Source: CAYVAP01 sp964343195
GTDB taxonomy: Bacteria; Bacteroidota; Bacteroidia; J057
Assembly (NCBI GenBank): GCA_964343195.1
Contig: CAYFIR010000048.1
Location: 1 to 41,882 of the forward strand
Direction of reading: 5' to 3'
Length of the DNA: 41,882 nt
The notes beneath the pieces are model-generated. The model saw only the letters and a program-made list of their open reading frames with translations. It ran no database searches and was not told where the DNA came from. Below are positions 17,770-26,064 of the stretch, piece after piece. Made by a program: the position numbers and the translations under genes. The stretch's first letter is position 1; each line of letters starts with the position of its first letter.

Positions 17770-17801
17770 GCCGCATCTGGGATCAGATGCGGCATTTTTT
17801 T
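17770..17801. terminator. Terminator after the coiled-coil protein gene
   Basis: A perfect 10-bp stem pairs GCCGCATCTG (17770-17779) with CAGATGCGGC (17784-17793). The loop is 4 nt, and T7 follows on the plus strand (17795-17801). It lies 26 nt past the stop. An A-rich stretch on the other side makes it weakly bidirectional. Confidence 0.9.
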
Positions 17802-17970
17802 GTTTGCGGGAGAAGAAGATAATGAGAGACCGGAAGCACAGAATATGATATGGTACACAGGCTGATAGGTGCTTTCGCACTGGAGTAGGTGGAAGAAGAA
17901 ATAGCCTCCTATTGCCCACCTCCCGTTCACTCGTGCATTCAGAATAAAGTAATGAACCTGCTGATATTGG

Positions 17971-18080
17971 TATAAAACCTTCTTGGTAGCACTTTCAATC
18001 ACGTTGAGCGAAGCGAAATCCCGCAGAGCGGGAAACTTTAAACTACGAACATCGGACTCCGAACTTATTCCACTAGCAAA
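17971..18080 (+). repeat. Dispersed intergenic repeat, copy A
   Basis: This is one of three diverged copies in the window (others at 34893-35010 inverted, and 41732-41830). Shared landmarks in order are TATAAA, an ACTTTCAA stretch, ACGTTGAGCGAAGCGAAATC, then a CCCGC...GCGGG hairpin and a closing TTATTCCACTAGC. It occupies the gap between two terminators. The rest of the 400-nt gap (17745-18144) shows no convincing gene: the two short minus-strand frames have no family features. Confidence 0.75.
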
Positions 18081-18112
18081 AAAGCCTCACTCCAAAAGGA
18101 GCGAGGCTTTTT
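18079..18112. terminator. Terminator of sucD
   Basis: A stem AAAAAGCCTC (18079-18088) / GAGGCTTTTT (18103-18112) extends through CTCC/GGAG to an AAAA loop. On the minus strand it gives a T5 run 33 nt after the sucD stop. It abuts repeat copy A. Confidence 0.85.
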
Positions 18113-18144
18113 GATTTATTAAAGTCTGGCAGGAGCCAGTTTGC

Positions 18145-19017
18145 TTACTTTTTCAGGGCATTGGCCATGGTGATGCCAATCTCTGCGGGAGTCTCGACCA
18201 CGTGGATGCCACAGCTGGCCATGGTCTCCATCTTGGCCTGGGCGGTACCCTTGCCACCAGAAACAATCGCACCAGCGTGCCCCATGCGGCGGCCCGGAGG
18301 GGCTGTCTGTCCAGCAATGAATCCTACAACCGGCTTGGTCATATTCTCCTTGATCCACTCAGCAGCAATCTCTTCATTGTTCCCACCGATTTCACCAATC
18401 ATGATAACGCCTTCCGTATCGGGATCCTCGTTGAATAGCTTGATGATATCCAGGTGTGGAGAACCGATGATGGGGTCACCCCCGATTCCTACACAGGTGG
18501 ACTGTCCCATTCCCTGCTTGGATACCTGATCTACGGCTTCGTAAGTCAAGGTACCAGAGCGGCTGATGATCCCGATTTTTCCAGGATTGTGGATGAATCC
18601 AGGCATGATACCCAGCTTACACTCTCCAGGAGTAATGACACCGGGGCAGTTAGGGCCGATCATGCGTACGCCGCGATCGTCGATGTACTTCTTGGCATAC
18701 ACCATGTCTTTGACGGGGATGCCCTCAGTGATGGTCACGATCAGGTCAACTCCAGCATCAGCAGCTTCCATGATGGCGTCAGCAGCAAATGCAGGCGGTA
18801 CAAAGATGATGGACACATCAGCACCGGTTTCCTTCACAGCGTCAGAAACGGTGTTAAAGACCGGGCGATCAAGGTGAGTGGCTCCGCCCTTGCCTGGCGT
18901 AACTCCTCCAACTACCTGAGTACCATATTCAATCATCTGGGTAGCGTGAAAGGAGCCTTCCTTTCCCGTAAAACCCTGGACAACAATTTTTGAATCTTTA
19001 TTGACGAGGATGCTCAT
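18145..19017 (-). CDS. sucD: Succinyl-CoA synthetase (ADP-forming) alpha subunit
   Basis: A 290-residue subunit of the TCA-cycle enzyme that converts succinyl-CoA to succinate with substrate-level ATP formation. The CoA-binding Rossmann domain (about 1-125) begins ILVNKDSKIVVQGFTGKEGS; the ligase domain (about 130-290) includes the phosphorylated His247 in RRMGHAGAIV. The sequence MIGPNCPGVITPGECKLGIM is diagnostic of SucD. It would pair with a SucC beta subunit that is not in this window, so the two genes are unlinked here, as in many Bacteroidota. A good promoter lies at 19054-19084 and a terminator follows, so it is probably monocistronic. Confidence 0.97.
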   Translation of the reverse strand: MSILVNKDSKIVVQGFTGKEGSFHATQMIEYGTQVVGGVTPGKGGATHLDRPVFNTVSDAVKETGADVSIIFVPPAFAADAIMEAADAGVDLIVTITEGIPVKDMVYAKKYIDDRGVRMIGPNCPGVITPGECKLGIMPGFIHNPGKIGIISRSGTLTYEAVDQVSKQGMGQSTCVGIGGDPIIGSPHLDIIKLFNEDPDTEGVIMIGEIGGNNEEIAAEWIKENMTKPVVGFIAGQTAPPGRRMGHAGAIVSGGKGTAQAKMETMASCGIHVVETPAEIGITMANALKK

Positions 19018-19053
19018 GAAGAGTGTTTTAAAATGTGTGTGATTCGATGTGGG

Positions 19054-19084
19054 TAAAGATACAAGCCCCCGGCAATTTCACCAA
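19054..19084 (-). promoter_or_regulatory. Promoter of sucD
   Basis: On the minus strand TTG (19082-19084) is followed after exactly 20 nt by TATCTTTA (19054-19061), seven of eight bases of TAnnTTTG. The start of transcription would fall near 19047, about 30 nt before the ATG. Confidence 0.65.
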
Positions 19085-19128
19085 CCTTTATTAGCTTCAG
19101 TTTGACCGATAGCTCTGTCAATGAGCAA

Positions 19129-19162
19129 CGACCCCTGACAAAACTGAATTTGCCAGGGGTCG
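19129..19162 (-). terminator. Hairpin after the T9SS/SprB gene
   Basis: A perfect 9-bp stem CGACCCCTG (19129-19137) / CAGGGGTCG (19154-19162) is extended by CAAA/TTTG inside. It is 25 nt past the stop of the gene at 19187-20824. No T-run follows, so efficiency is uncertain. Confidence 0.6.
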
Positions 19163-19186
19163 CCCATGTCTGAGAAGTGCTTTACC

Positions 19187-20824
19187 TTACTCTACACGGA
19201 CTTTCTGCATGAAGCTGTGACCTGCAACCTGCACATCCAGCAAATAAAGCCCCGCAGGGAGCTCGGCTACCTCCAGGCTTACCTCGGTGCGAGTCGCTGA
19301 GCCATATTGCTGGCTCATGACCTGACGGCCATGCAGATCATAAAGACGCAGGCTTACCGCGTGAGGGGCTTCCATTTCCAGGAGTACAGTGAACTGCTCC
19401 TGCGCAGGATTTGGGTACACACGGAAGGCTTTCAGGCCAGCGGATTCGTAAATATTTGACGTGAAATCAATCGTCACACTATCTGTGATCGAGCAGCCAT
19501 TGTCATCCGTAATGGTTACCACATAGGTTCCTGCCCCTACGCTGTCAATGACTGAGCTATCCGAAATCGTTCCCCAGTCAAAATTGTAAGGAGGTGTCCC
19601 GCCTGTTACTGTGGCTTCAGCGCGTCCATCTTCCGCTCCCTGTGGATCCTCGGTACGAATATCGAAGGTAACAGACAGTGAATCCGGTTCGTCGAGTATA
19701 ACTTCCAGTTCCTTGACACAGCCCAGTTCATCCTCTACCGTCAGATTGTAGGTTCCGGCACTCAGACCCGTAAGGGCGGGTCCACTGCTTGGAGGATCGG
19801 TATCCCAGGTGTATATAAAGTTACCCTGACCACCCACCGCGAGGGCTGTTATGCTCCCATCGCTGCCTGCATAACAATTGGGGTCTGTTGTGGAAGTAGT
19901 AGAAACTACCAGCGGATTAGGCGCATCCACCTCAAACTCCTGATTGGTCACGCAGCCCTGACCATCAGTTACAGAAAGCGTGTAGCTGCCCTGAGACAGA
20001 TTGTCCAGGTCCTGAGTGGTATCGCCTGAGCTCCAGCTAAAGCTATAAGGCGACTGTCCTCCGACCACTACGGGATCAATGTAGCCACCCATTTCATCGT
20101 GACATCCCAGCCATCCCAGAATGGATTGTGTGCTGTCGATTACAGCCCCACCCGCATTACTGACGATTACTTCAAATACTCCCACGCATCCGCTGGCATC
20201 AGTTACCTGAACTTCATATTGCCCGGCAGCGAGCCCGGTGGCGATAGAGTCGGTCTGGGTATTGGGGTCATTCCAGAGGAAAGTAAACGGAGCAGTTCCT
20301 GAGGTCATCGCCACGGTAGCCGAACCGTCACTGCCATTACAGTTGGCATCTTCTGCGAGGGCATCAGCCGTGAGGCCAACGATCAGCTTTTGTTCAGTCG
20401 GAAGGACGTCGGTCAACTGCTGCGGAATGCCAAATACCTTGAAGTAGATGGTCCCATCGATTGTCAGTTCAAATTCTCCGGTATCAGTCGGTGTCCCGAA
20501 AACACGGATACATCCTGTGCTATTACCGGGAAAAACGCAGCTGGTAGGATTACACTCATATGAGAGCCCGGCTGGAAGTCCGAGGAGGTTATTGAGCTGT
20601 ACCGAGTCGATGATGGCGGTAAATCCTCCCAGTGTCGAGTCTGCAGGCACATTGAGTGTCAGTGTCACATCATAAAACTGATTGGGACATGCGGTCTGCA
20701 GGGTATCAGGATATACCAGTCCGGTTGCATTGGGATCAGGAGTACACTGTGCAGTGGCATTTGAGGTCCAGGCACTGAGGATCAATGTCAGGATCCCCAG
20801 CAGAAGTGGTAAGGTACGGTTCAT
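19187..20824 (-). CDS. Secreted SprB-repeat protein with T9SS type A sorting domain
   Basis: A 545-residue exported protein. The signal peptide (MNRTLPLLLGILTLILSAW...) is followed by a cysteine-containing beta domain (about 26-150). Four SprB-type repeats come next (about 150-455), each with a pattern such as GTAPFTFLWNDPNTQTDSIA followed by GLAAGQYEVQVTDASGC. The C-terminal 85 residues are a type A sorting domain starting FRVYPNPAQEQF and ending in a beta strand KVRVE, which directs export through the type IX secretion system and cell-surface attachment. SprB repeats are known from gliding adhesins and other surface proteins; here the array is short. An adhesin or surface-layer role is inferred. 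Confidence 0.9.
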   Translation of the reverse strand: MNRTLPLLLGILTLILSAWTSNATAQCTPDPNATGLVYPDTLQTACPNQFYDVTLTLNVPADSTLGGFTAIIDSVQLNNLLGLPAGLSYECNPTSCVFPGNSTGCIRVFGTPTDTGEFELTIDGTIYFKVFGIPQQLTDVLPTEQKLIVGLTADALAEDANCNGSDGSATVAMTSGTAPFTFLWNDPNTQTDSIATGLAAGQYEVQVTDASGCVGVFEVIVSNAGGAVIDSTQSILGWLGCHDEMGGYIDPVVVGGQSPYSFSWSSGDTTQDLDNLSQGSYTLSVTDGQGCVTNQEFEVDAPNPLVVSTTSTTDPNCYAGSDGSITALAVGGQGNFIYTWDTDPPSSGPALTGLSAGTYNLTVEDELGCVKELEVILDEPDSLSVTFDIRTEDPQGAEDGRAEATVTGGTPPYNFDWGTISDSSVIDSVGAGTYVVTITDDNGCSITDSVTIDFTSNIYESAGLKAFRVYPNPAQEQFTVLLEMEAPHAVSLRLYDLHGRQVMSQQYGSATRTEVSLEVAELPAGLYLLDVQVAGHSFMQKVRVE

Positions 20825-21124
20825 ATTAATGAGTAAGTGTTGAAGGTTGGGTTATCGATTAGAGGCGATCGGGTATGCGAGATTTGTAACTATCACGGGA
20901 AATTGAGGTAGCGGGTTGGTTCCGGACGCAAAAACGCACCCCTCTGCGCTATGAACAGGAACGACCATTCCCGGGAAAAGGTATGGAACCAGAATAGGGA
21001 ATTGAAAGTACAGATAAAAAGGGGCCAAAGGCTTACCTCTGGCAAGTATCTGGCTTTTCACTTTTGAATACAACTATTCGCCCAAAGACCCCTACACGGA
21101 AATAACGTTGCCTGTTCAGGCTGA
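20825..21124. other. Intergenic region upstream of the T9SS/SprB gene
   Basis: These 300 nt lie between the start of the SprB-repeat gene and the stop of the NlpC/P60 gene (both minus). I see no convincing promoter consensus, RNA gene or open frame with family features. A short GCCTG/CAGGC dyad near 21107-21120 may be a weak terminator for the NlpC/P60 gene. Confidence 0.4.
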
Positions 21125-21931
21125 TTAACGATTCAATAGGCGCAAATTATACTTCTCGATGTGGGTAAGGCGGTTGAGGATTAATTCTGGATCAGAAATC
21201 GGGGGCAGCGCTTCGTACCATGGCATGGCTTCAAAATAAGCCATGATATCGGGCTGATCAAACTGCCAGCCATAATGAGCGAGAATAAATGCCTGGGTTT
21301 TGATTTTATCACGGGCAGTCATGGTACTGACCTCTTCATCGGTCAACTTGCGCACCGAGGCCTGAAATCCCGGCATGATGTTCACCCCGGTTACCGGAGC
21401 ACCGTCGATCAACTTGACAGAGCGCGGAATAGGAATGTAGGCAGGAGGCCCCAGACTGCGGCTTCCCGTACGGCGGACATAATCCCACAGCCGCCTGGCA
21501 CTGTGATAGCGCCTGTTCCAGTAGGCCTCTCCCAGACGGGACACAATCACTCCGCGCGAAGAAGAGCTATGAATAAACCAGACTTCTCCATGTGCAGCGT
21601 GCATCACCACTCCTACGTGGCTCACCTTCCCATCTGTCTGAAAAAAAACCAGATCCCCTCTTTGAATATCCCGACGAGCAACGATATCTCCTTTTCGGGC
21701 CTGATCCCCGGAGTAGCGGGGCAGTTCTATCTCTGCGGCCCGAAAACATAACACCATGAGTCCCGAGCAGTCTAGTCCAGCCTCGCTGGTTCCTCCCCAA
21801 TAATACGGAGTCCCAATGAAAGACTGGGCCGCAGCGACCACTTTGTTGATGTCCTGTTGAGGGCGGTCAAATCCATTGGTAATGCCCAGGCCAGGTAAGG
21901 TCAGCAAAAGAGAGATTGCCAGGGAATGCAT
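21125..21931 (-). CDS. NlpC/P60 cell-wall peptidase with C-terminal YARHG-like domain
   Basis: A 268-residue secreted hydrolase. After a signal peptide (about 1-20), an NlpC/P60 domain (about 28-150) shows the catalytic Cys55 in GLDCSGLMVL, the histidine in SHVGVV, and the third polar position in WFIHSSS. Such enzymes cut peptide stems of peptidoglycan, typically at gamma-D-Glu-diamino acid bonds. The C-terminal 75 residues contain ILAHYGWQFDQPDIMAYFEA followed by MPWY, which matches the pattern of the YARHG domain, an extracellular domain of unknown binding role. The combination would place peptidoglycan cleavage under a surface-binding module. It stands alone, separated from the T9SS gene by 300 nt. 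Confidence 0.87.
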   Translation of the reverse strand: MHSLAISLLLTLPGLGITNGFDRPQQDINKVVAAAQSFIGTPYYWGGTSEAGLDCSGLMVLCFRAAEIELPRYSGDQARKGDIVARRDIQRGDLVFFQTDGKVSHVGVVMHAAHGEVWFIHSSSSRGVIVSRLGEAYWNRRYHSARRLWDYVRRTGSRSLGPPAYIPIPRSVKLIDGAPVTGVNIMPGFQASVRKLTDEEVSTMTARDKIKTQAFILAHYGWQFDQPDIMAYFEAMPWYEALPPISDPELILNRLTHIEKYNLRLLNR

Positions 21932-22126
21932 ATACAGATAGGCTTAGAACTGGGTGACATTGGCTGCTGTAGCCTTAAAGTTAAGAATCTTTGAGGTCAA
22001 TTCAGTATCCGGGACAAATAATCAGGGCGTTAACCAGGATCAGGGCCCCTGATAATCACCCCTTTGACCTAGAATCTCAGCCCACCAGTCTCTCCCAAGC
22101 TACTTATTGTTTATATTCGCAACGCT

Positions 22127-22624
22127 ATGGAGCAAGCCTATTTTCAGAACCACATGCCAGACAACATCTGCTTTGGTTGTGGGACCCACAATGAGGAGGG
22201 ACTGCAGATCAAAAGCTGCTGGGAAGGGGACGAATCAGTCTGTCGCTGGGTACCTGAACCCAAGTATCAGGGCTGGGCAGGCATCCTCAATGGCGGCATT
22301 ATTGCCACACTGATCGACTGCCACTGCATGGGAACAGCCATGGCGGCCGCCTATCAGGCCGAAGGAAGGCCGCTCGATTCAGAGCCGGTTTACCGATACG
22401 CCACAGGTACACTCAATATCCGCTACCTGGCACCGACTCCCAGCACCGATCACGTAGAACTGCGGACCCGCGTTACGGAGATCAAAGGCCGCAAAGTGGT
22501 GATGAAGTGCACCGTATTGGCCCAGGGCAATCCAACGGCAGAGGCTGAGGTCGTGGCCATCAGGGTCGCCGATAGCAGTCAGATGGATGAATCCAACCCA
22601 TTTTCCTCTTCCCCCAAAAATTAA
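22127..22624 (+). CDS. PaaI-family hotdog thioesterase
   Basis: A 165-residue hotdog-fold protein. CFGCGTHNEEGLQIKSC near the N-terminus and the core helix segment GWAGILNGGIIATLIDCHC, with the HGG-like NGG turn, are typical of PaaI/YiiD-type thioesterases that hydrolyse acyl-CoA. A strand LNIRYLAPTP and a polar C-terminus follow. Substrate unknown. It is 18 nt upstream of lolD on the same strand, so the two are likely co-transcribed though functionally unrelated on present evidence. A TATATTCG box (one mismatch to TAnnTTTG) lies about 20 nt before the ATG and would give a very short leader. Confidence 0.87.
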   Translation: MEQAYFQNHMPDNICFGCGTHNEEGLQIKSCWEGDESVCRWVPEPKYQGWAGILNGGIIATLIDCHCMGTAMAAAYQAEGRPLDSEPVYRYATGTLNIRYLAPTPSTDHVELRTRVTEIKGRKVVMKCTVLAQGNPTAEAEVVAIRVADSSQMDESNPFSSSPKN

Positions 22625-22642
22625 ATTCCCCAACAATTCCCT

Positions 22643-23314
22643 ATGGAGACGGTAATGCTCAAGGCTCAGGACGTACACAAATCCTATGGCACCCTCGAAG
22701 TGCTAAAAGGGGTAAGTATCTCCCTGTCACATGGGGAGGTGGTAGCTCTCGTAGGATCATCCGGGGCCGGCAAAAGCACCCTGTTACAGGTGCTCGGGAC
22801 ACTGGACCAGGCTGACTCAGGAAATATTCACTTTGGGGGGAAGGACATTACCCGCATGGGAGAAAAGCAGCAGGCCCAGTTTCGCAATGAGTCACTGGGG
22901 TTTGTGTTTCAGTTTCACCACCTGCTTCCCGAGTTCACGGCGCTTGAAAATGTCTGTATTCCAGCCTGGATCGCAGGAAAGGGACATGACGAAGCCACAG
23001 AACGTGCCAGAGAACTACTGACCCGACTGGGGCTGGAAGCCCGTACCGACCACAAACCCTCCCAACTCTCCGGAGGAGAACAGCAACGGGTCTCCGTAGC
23101 GCGTGCCCTGATCAATCAGCCAAGGCTGATCCTGGCCGATGAGCCCACTGGCAACCTCGATACCCGAAATAGCGAGGAACTCTACAGCGTGATTTTTGAC
23201 CTGGCCAAAAGCACCGGGGTTTCATTTCTTATAGCGACCCACAACCTGACCCTCGCCAGTCGCGCCGATCGTACCTGCCACATAGTAGACGGGGTGATCA
23301 AGGATCCTGCTTAG
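22643..23314 (+). CDS. lolD: ABC transporter ATP-binding protein, LolD-like
   Basis: A 223-residue ATPase with Walker A GSSGAGKST (about 39-47), Q-loop FQFHHLLPEFTALENV, ABC signature LSGGEQQRV, Walker B LILADEPTGNLD and H-loop ATHNL. The FQFHHLLPEFTALENV segment and length of about 225 residues are those of LolD, which powers release of outer-membrane lipoproteins by LolCE. MacB/FtsE-type ATPases are the main alternative. The permease partner is not adjacent, as is common in Bacteroidota. The start could also be the ATG 12 nt downstream. Its stop overlaps the stop of the convergent DUF4905 gene (TTAG at 23311-23314). Confidence 0.88.
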   Translation: METVMLKAQDVHKSYGTLEVLKGVSISLSHGEVVALVGSSGAGKSTLLQVLGTLDQADSGNIHFGGKDITRMGEKQQAQFRNESLGFVFQFHHLLPEFTALENVCIPAWIAGKGHDEATERARELLTRLGLEARTDHKPSQLSGGEQQRVSVARALINQPRLILADEPTGNLDTRNSEELYSVIFDLAKSTGVSFLIATHNLTLASRADRTCHIVDGVIKDPA

Positions 23315-24120
23315 CACAGCTTTCCCAATTCTGCGATGGAAAGACTGCCATCCGTGTGATGAGCAATGAGCCATTTATCCAGGACCATGAAAGAATCCAG
23401 AGCAAGTTTGGTCGCACCCGGATCCAGCGTAATGGTCTGAAGGTGAACCCCTCTACACCAAACTGACAGGTTATGTGCAAGACTGTCGCCACCATTTGCC
23501 GCGTACCAGGCTACCAGGCTTATGCCTTCTATGGTCAGTGTTTCCAGATGAAACTTTGGTGTGACATTCAATTCCGCCCGAATCAGCCCCTCAACTTCCC
23601 CTGTCCCAGGATCTCCAACCTGTGAGAGTACCGGAAAATGTAGCCCCCCGAAACGGATCGCTTCCGCCTGTTCAGCTTTTGCCTGCCAGTCTTGCTGAGT
23701 GAGAAGCACAGGCTGCCCGTCTTTAAGGTCCAGTTCCTCATATCGCACCGTCATGCCATTGGTTACCGCCAGGATTTTCTCCCCATTGATATGCCTGAAG
23801 GTGCGCAGGGGGTCTTCCCAGCGCAACTTTCCCGTTTTTACCTCAAATACCTTGATCCCTTGTGGCAAAGGCAATCCAGGTTCCTGATACCCCTGGATGA
23901 CCAGCACCCCATTGCTATACCCAGCTAAATGTTCCCATAAATTTCCTCCCTCAACGACCAGTTGCGGCTCTGCTACGTATGTATCCAGTCTTTGAACCCA
24001 GAAGCCCGGATTGTCGGTTGCTGCTGACCGGACCTCTATGGCAAGGACTTTCTCGGCAGGCTGCACTTCCATCTTCCAGACTTTTCCAGGGAAATGAAAA
24101 CGGGAAATTTTAGCGGGCAT
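23311..24120 (-). CDS. DUF4905-like protein
   Basis: A 269-residue protein without a signal peptide. It begins ISRFHFPGKVWKMEVQPAEK and continues with a WD/PQQ-like pattern of strands, for example GIKVFEVKTGKLRWEDPLRT. This matches my recollection of DUF4905, a Bacteroidota-restricted family of cytoplasmic beta proteins with no known function. Four-stranded repeats suggest a propeller-like fold (inference). The gene is convergent with lolD, and the two stop codons share four bases, so there is no room for a terminator between them. Confidence 0.7.
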   Translation of the reverse strand: MPAKISRFHFPGKVWKMEVQPAEKVLAIEVRSAATDNPGFWVQRLDTYVAEPQLVVEGGNLWEHLAGYSNGVLVIQGYQEPGLPLPQGIKVFEVKTGKLRWEDPLRTFRHINGEKILAVTNGMTVRYEELDLKDGQPVLLTQQDWQAKAEQAEAIRFGGLHFPVLSQVGDPGTGEVEGLIRAELNVTPKFHLETLTIEGISLVAWYAANGGDSLAHNLSVWCRGVHLQTITLDPGATKLALDSFMVLDKWLIAHHTDGSLSIAELGKLC

Positions 24121-24465
24121 CGTTAAACGTTTAGGAGATTTGTTGAAAACACAGTATTCGCCTGACTATCAGGCACTATGAGCAAGCCCAATTAGATGTT
24201 GCAGCACAATGTTCATCCAAATCGAAAATAAATTAAACAAATTCTTCTCGTTCCCGAATACTAAGATATAGCGTTTTTTGAGGCAAAACAGTTGATATTA
24301 GATAATCTATATAGATCAGCGTTGCAACAACAATTTTTCACAAACACTTGTTCGCCTCAAATTTCTTGTTTAACTTGATCACGAATTAATTAAACAAACC
24401 CTTTCTCATCTTCTTGGTCGAATATGTTGCGAAGGGAATCATACCACCAGACAATCTTATAAGTT
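24121..24465. promoter_or_regulatory. AT-rich control region upstream of the ECF sigma gene, dense in dyads
   Basis: This 345-nt divergent gap holds GCCTGA-CTA-TCAGGC (24160-24174) and the 12-bp perfect palindrome ATCTATATAGAT (24305-24316). TTTGAGGC (24277-24284) is matched inversely by GCCTCAAA (24354-24361). The motif AATTAAACAAA occurs twice (about 24231 and 24387). None fits a standard TTG/TAnnTTTG promoter well. Together they suggest a regulated or alternative-sigma promoter for the sigma-factor gene and downstream carotenoid genes (inference). Confidence 0.4.
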
Positions 24466-24975
24466 ATGACTTCCGTAGATTTCAATGCTGCCGTAATCGA
24501 GATGCACAAGTCACTCAAGCCCATTGCATTCAAGTTGACACGAGACAACGAAGAAGCAAATGATCTGATCCAGGAAACACTCCTTAAAGCGATAGCCAAT
24601 CGCGATAAATTCACTGATGGTACAAACCTTAAAGCCTGGCTTTATACCATTATGAAGAACACGTTTATCACCAATTACCACCGAGTGGTAAAGCGCAAAA
24701 CCTTCATTGATACCACTGATAACCTGCACTTTATCAATTCCTCCAAAGCAATCACGGAGAATGGTGCCAGTGGTAGTCTCGCAATGGATGAAATCCACAC
24801 TGCTATCAAGGAACTCAGCTATGAGTACAAGACTCCCTTTATGATGCATTACAAAGGGTATAAGTACTACGAGATCGCTGACATTCTTAATATCCCAATT
24901 GGTACGGTCAAAAACCGCATTCACATTGCCCGTAAGGAACTGAAAACGAAGCTGAAAAGCTATAAGTCCCGGTAG
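24466..24975 (+). CDS. ECF RNA polymerase sigma factor, carotenoid-linked
   Basis: A 169-residue sigma factor: region 2 (about 10-80) with DNEEANDLIQETLLKAI and LKAWLYTIMKNTFITNYHR; region 4 (about 110-165) with GYKYYEIADILNIPIGTVKN as the -35-recognition helix. No anti-sigma gene is next to it. It lies 243 nt upstream of crtB on the same strand. In other bacteria light- or oxidative-stress-responsive sigma factors sit beside carotenoid genes (CarQ of Myxococcus is the named example), so it may control the pigment genes; this link is inferred from position only. Confidence 0.92.
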   Translation: MTSVDFNAAVIEMHKSLKPIAFKLTRDNEEANDLIQETLLKAIANRDKFTDGTNLKAWLYTIMKNTFITNYHRVVKRKTFIDTTDNLHFINSSKAITENGASGSLAMDEIHTAIKELSYEYKTPFMMHYKGYKYYEIADILNIPIGTVKNRIHIARKELKTKLKSYKSR

Positions 24976-25218
24976 TGAACGCAAACAATAAACAATAACA
25001 GGCTTCTGTCTAGCACTATTTTACTCAAAGCCTGAAACAAATAGCTTTCTATCTGAGTTTATGGGTGAACACCTAGTTACGCCCTGATCGGTTAAGCCAG
25101 ATAGTTCGTATACTTCATAATGAATAAACGAAAGGGAGGCCACTGCTCAGGTAGTTGCTTTCCTTTTTTGTTTGTCCTCGTCATGGACTCCGGCTACTCA
25201 ATTTAATTCTCCTCGGTT

Positions 25219-26064
25219 ATGGTCGCTCACATGCAGCTTTATCAGGATACGTGTATGGCTTGTAGCAAGCTGATTACCCGTAGCTACAGCACTTCCTTCA
25301 CATTGGGTATCCGTACCCTCTCGAAATCCTATCACCTGCCTATCTATGCCATTTATGGCTTTGTTAGAGCTGCCGATGAGATTGTCGATACCTTTCATGA
25401 CTATGACAAAGCGGCTTTGTTGAAGCAGTTTAAACTGGATACCTACAAGGCTATCGCCGATGGCATCAGCCTGAATCCGGTTTTACACTCGTTTCAGGCT
25501 GTGGTCAATCGGTATAATATCGAGCATGAGTTGATCGAAGCATTTCTGCGTAGCATGGAAATGGATCTGGAAGATATAGAGTACGACCGGCAGACCTATG
25601 ACGACTATATCTACGGTTCTGCAGAAGTCGTGGGCCTCATGTGTCTGCGGGTATTTCTCGATGGGGACGAGCTGGAATATCGCCGTTTAAAACCTTCGGC
25701 CCGTAGCCTGGGGAAGGCTTTCCAGAAGGTCAATTTTCTACGTGATATGAAAAGCGACTTCCATGACCGAGGTCGGGTATACTTTCCAGGAGTAGATTTT
25801 GACTCATTTGGGCAGGAAGCCAAGCGTGCCATTGAAGAAGATATTTTTCGGGACTTCCAGCATGCATACACCGGAATCGTTCAGTTACCGGAAGGAGCCC
25901 GTACCGGAGTGCTGCTTGCCTACAAGTACTACCTCCGATTATTCAGCAAAATTCAAAAGCTCCCCCCCAGCAAAATTCTGAATGAACGGGTACGCATTCC
26001 AGACTCTCAGAAGCTTGCCATCCTTGCAGGCATGTATGTTCGCAACCAAATCAACCTGTTTTGA
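25219..26064 (+). CDS. crtB: Phytoene synthase (squalene/phytoene synthase family)
   Basis: A 281-residue head-to-head prenyl synthase that condenses two geranylgeranyl diphosphates to phytoene, the first committed step of carotenoid synthesis. It shows the first Asp-rich site DEIVD within FVRAADEIVDTFHDYD, the YIYGSAEVVGLM signature, and the second site QKVNFLRDMKSDFHDRGRVY, including the RVYFP end. Start could be 25219 or the ATG at 25231; the latter gives MQLYQDTCM. Squalene synthase is the alternative, but the downstream cyclase gene supports phytoene. The stop TGA overlaps the TTG start of the next gene (TTGA), indicating translational coupling. Confidence 0.92.
   Translation: MVAHMQLYQDTCMACSKLITRSYSTSFTLGIRTLSKSYHLPIYAIYGFVRAADEIVDTFHDYDKAALLKQFKLDTYKAIADGISLNPVLHSFQAVVNRYNIEHELIEAFLRSMEMDLEDIEYDRQTYDDYIYGSAEVVGLMCLRVFLDGDELEYRRLKPSARSLGKAFQKVNFLRDMKSDFHDRGRVYFPGVDFDSFGQEAKRAIEEDIFRDFQHAYTGIVQLPEGARTGVLLAYKYYLRLFSKIQKLPPSKILNERVRIPDSQKLAILAGMYVRNQINLF

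Noticed and set aside
17665..18002. Two overlapping minus-strand frames of 84 and 85 codons
   Set aside because: They overlap a terminator and the coiled-coil gene end, with no family features.
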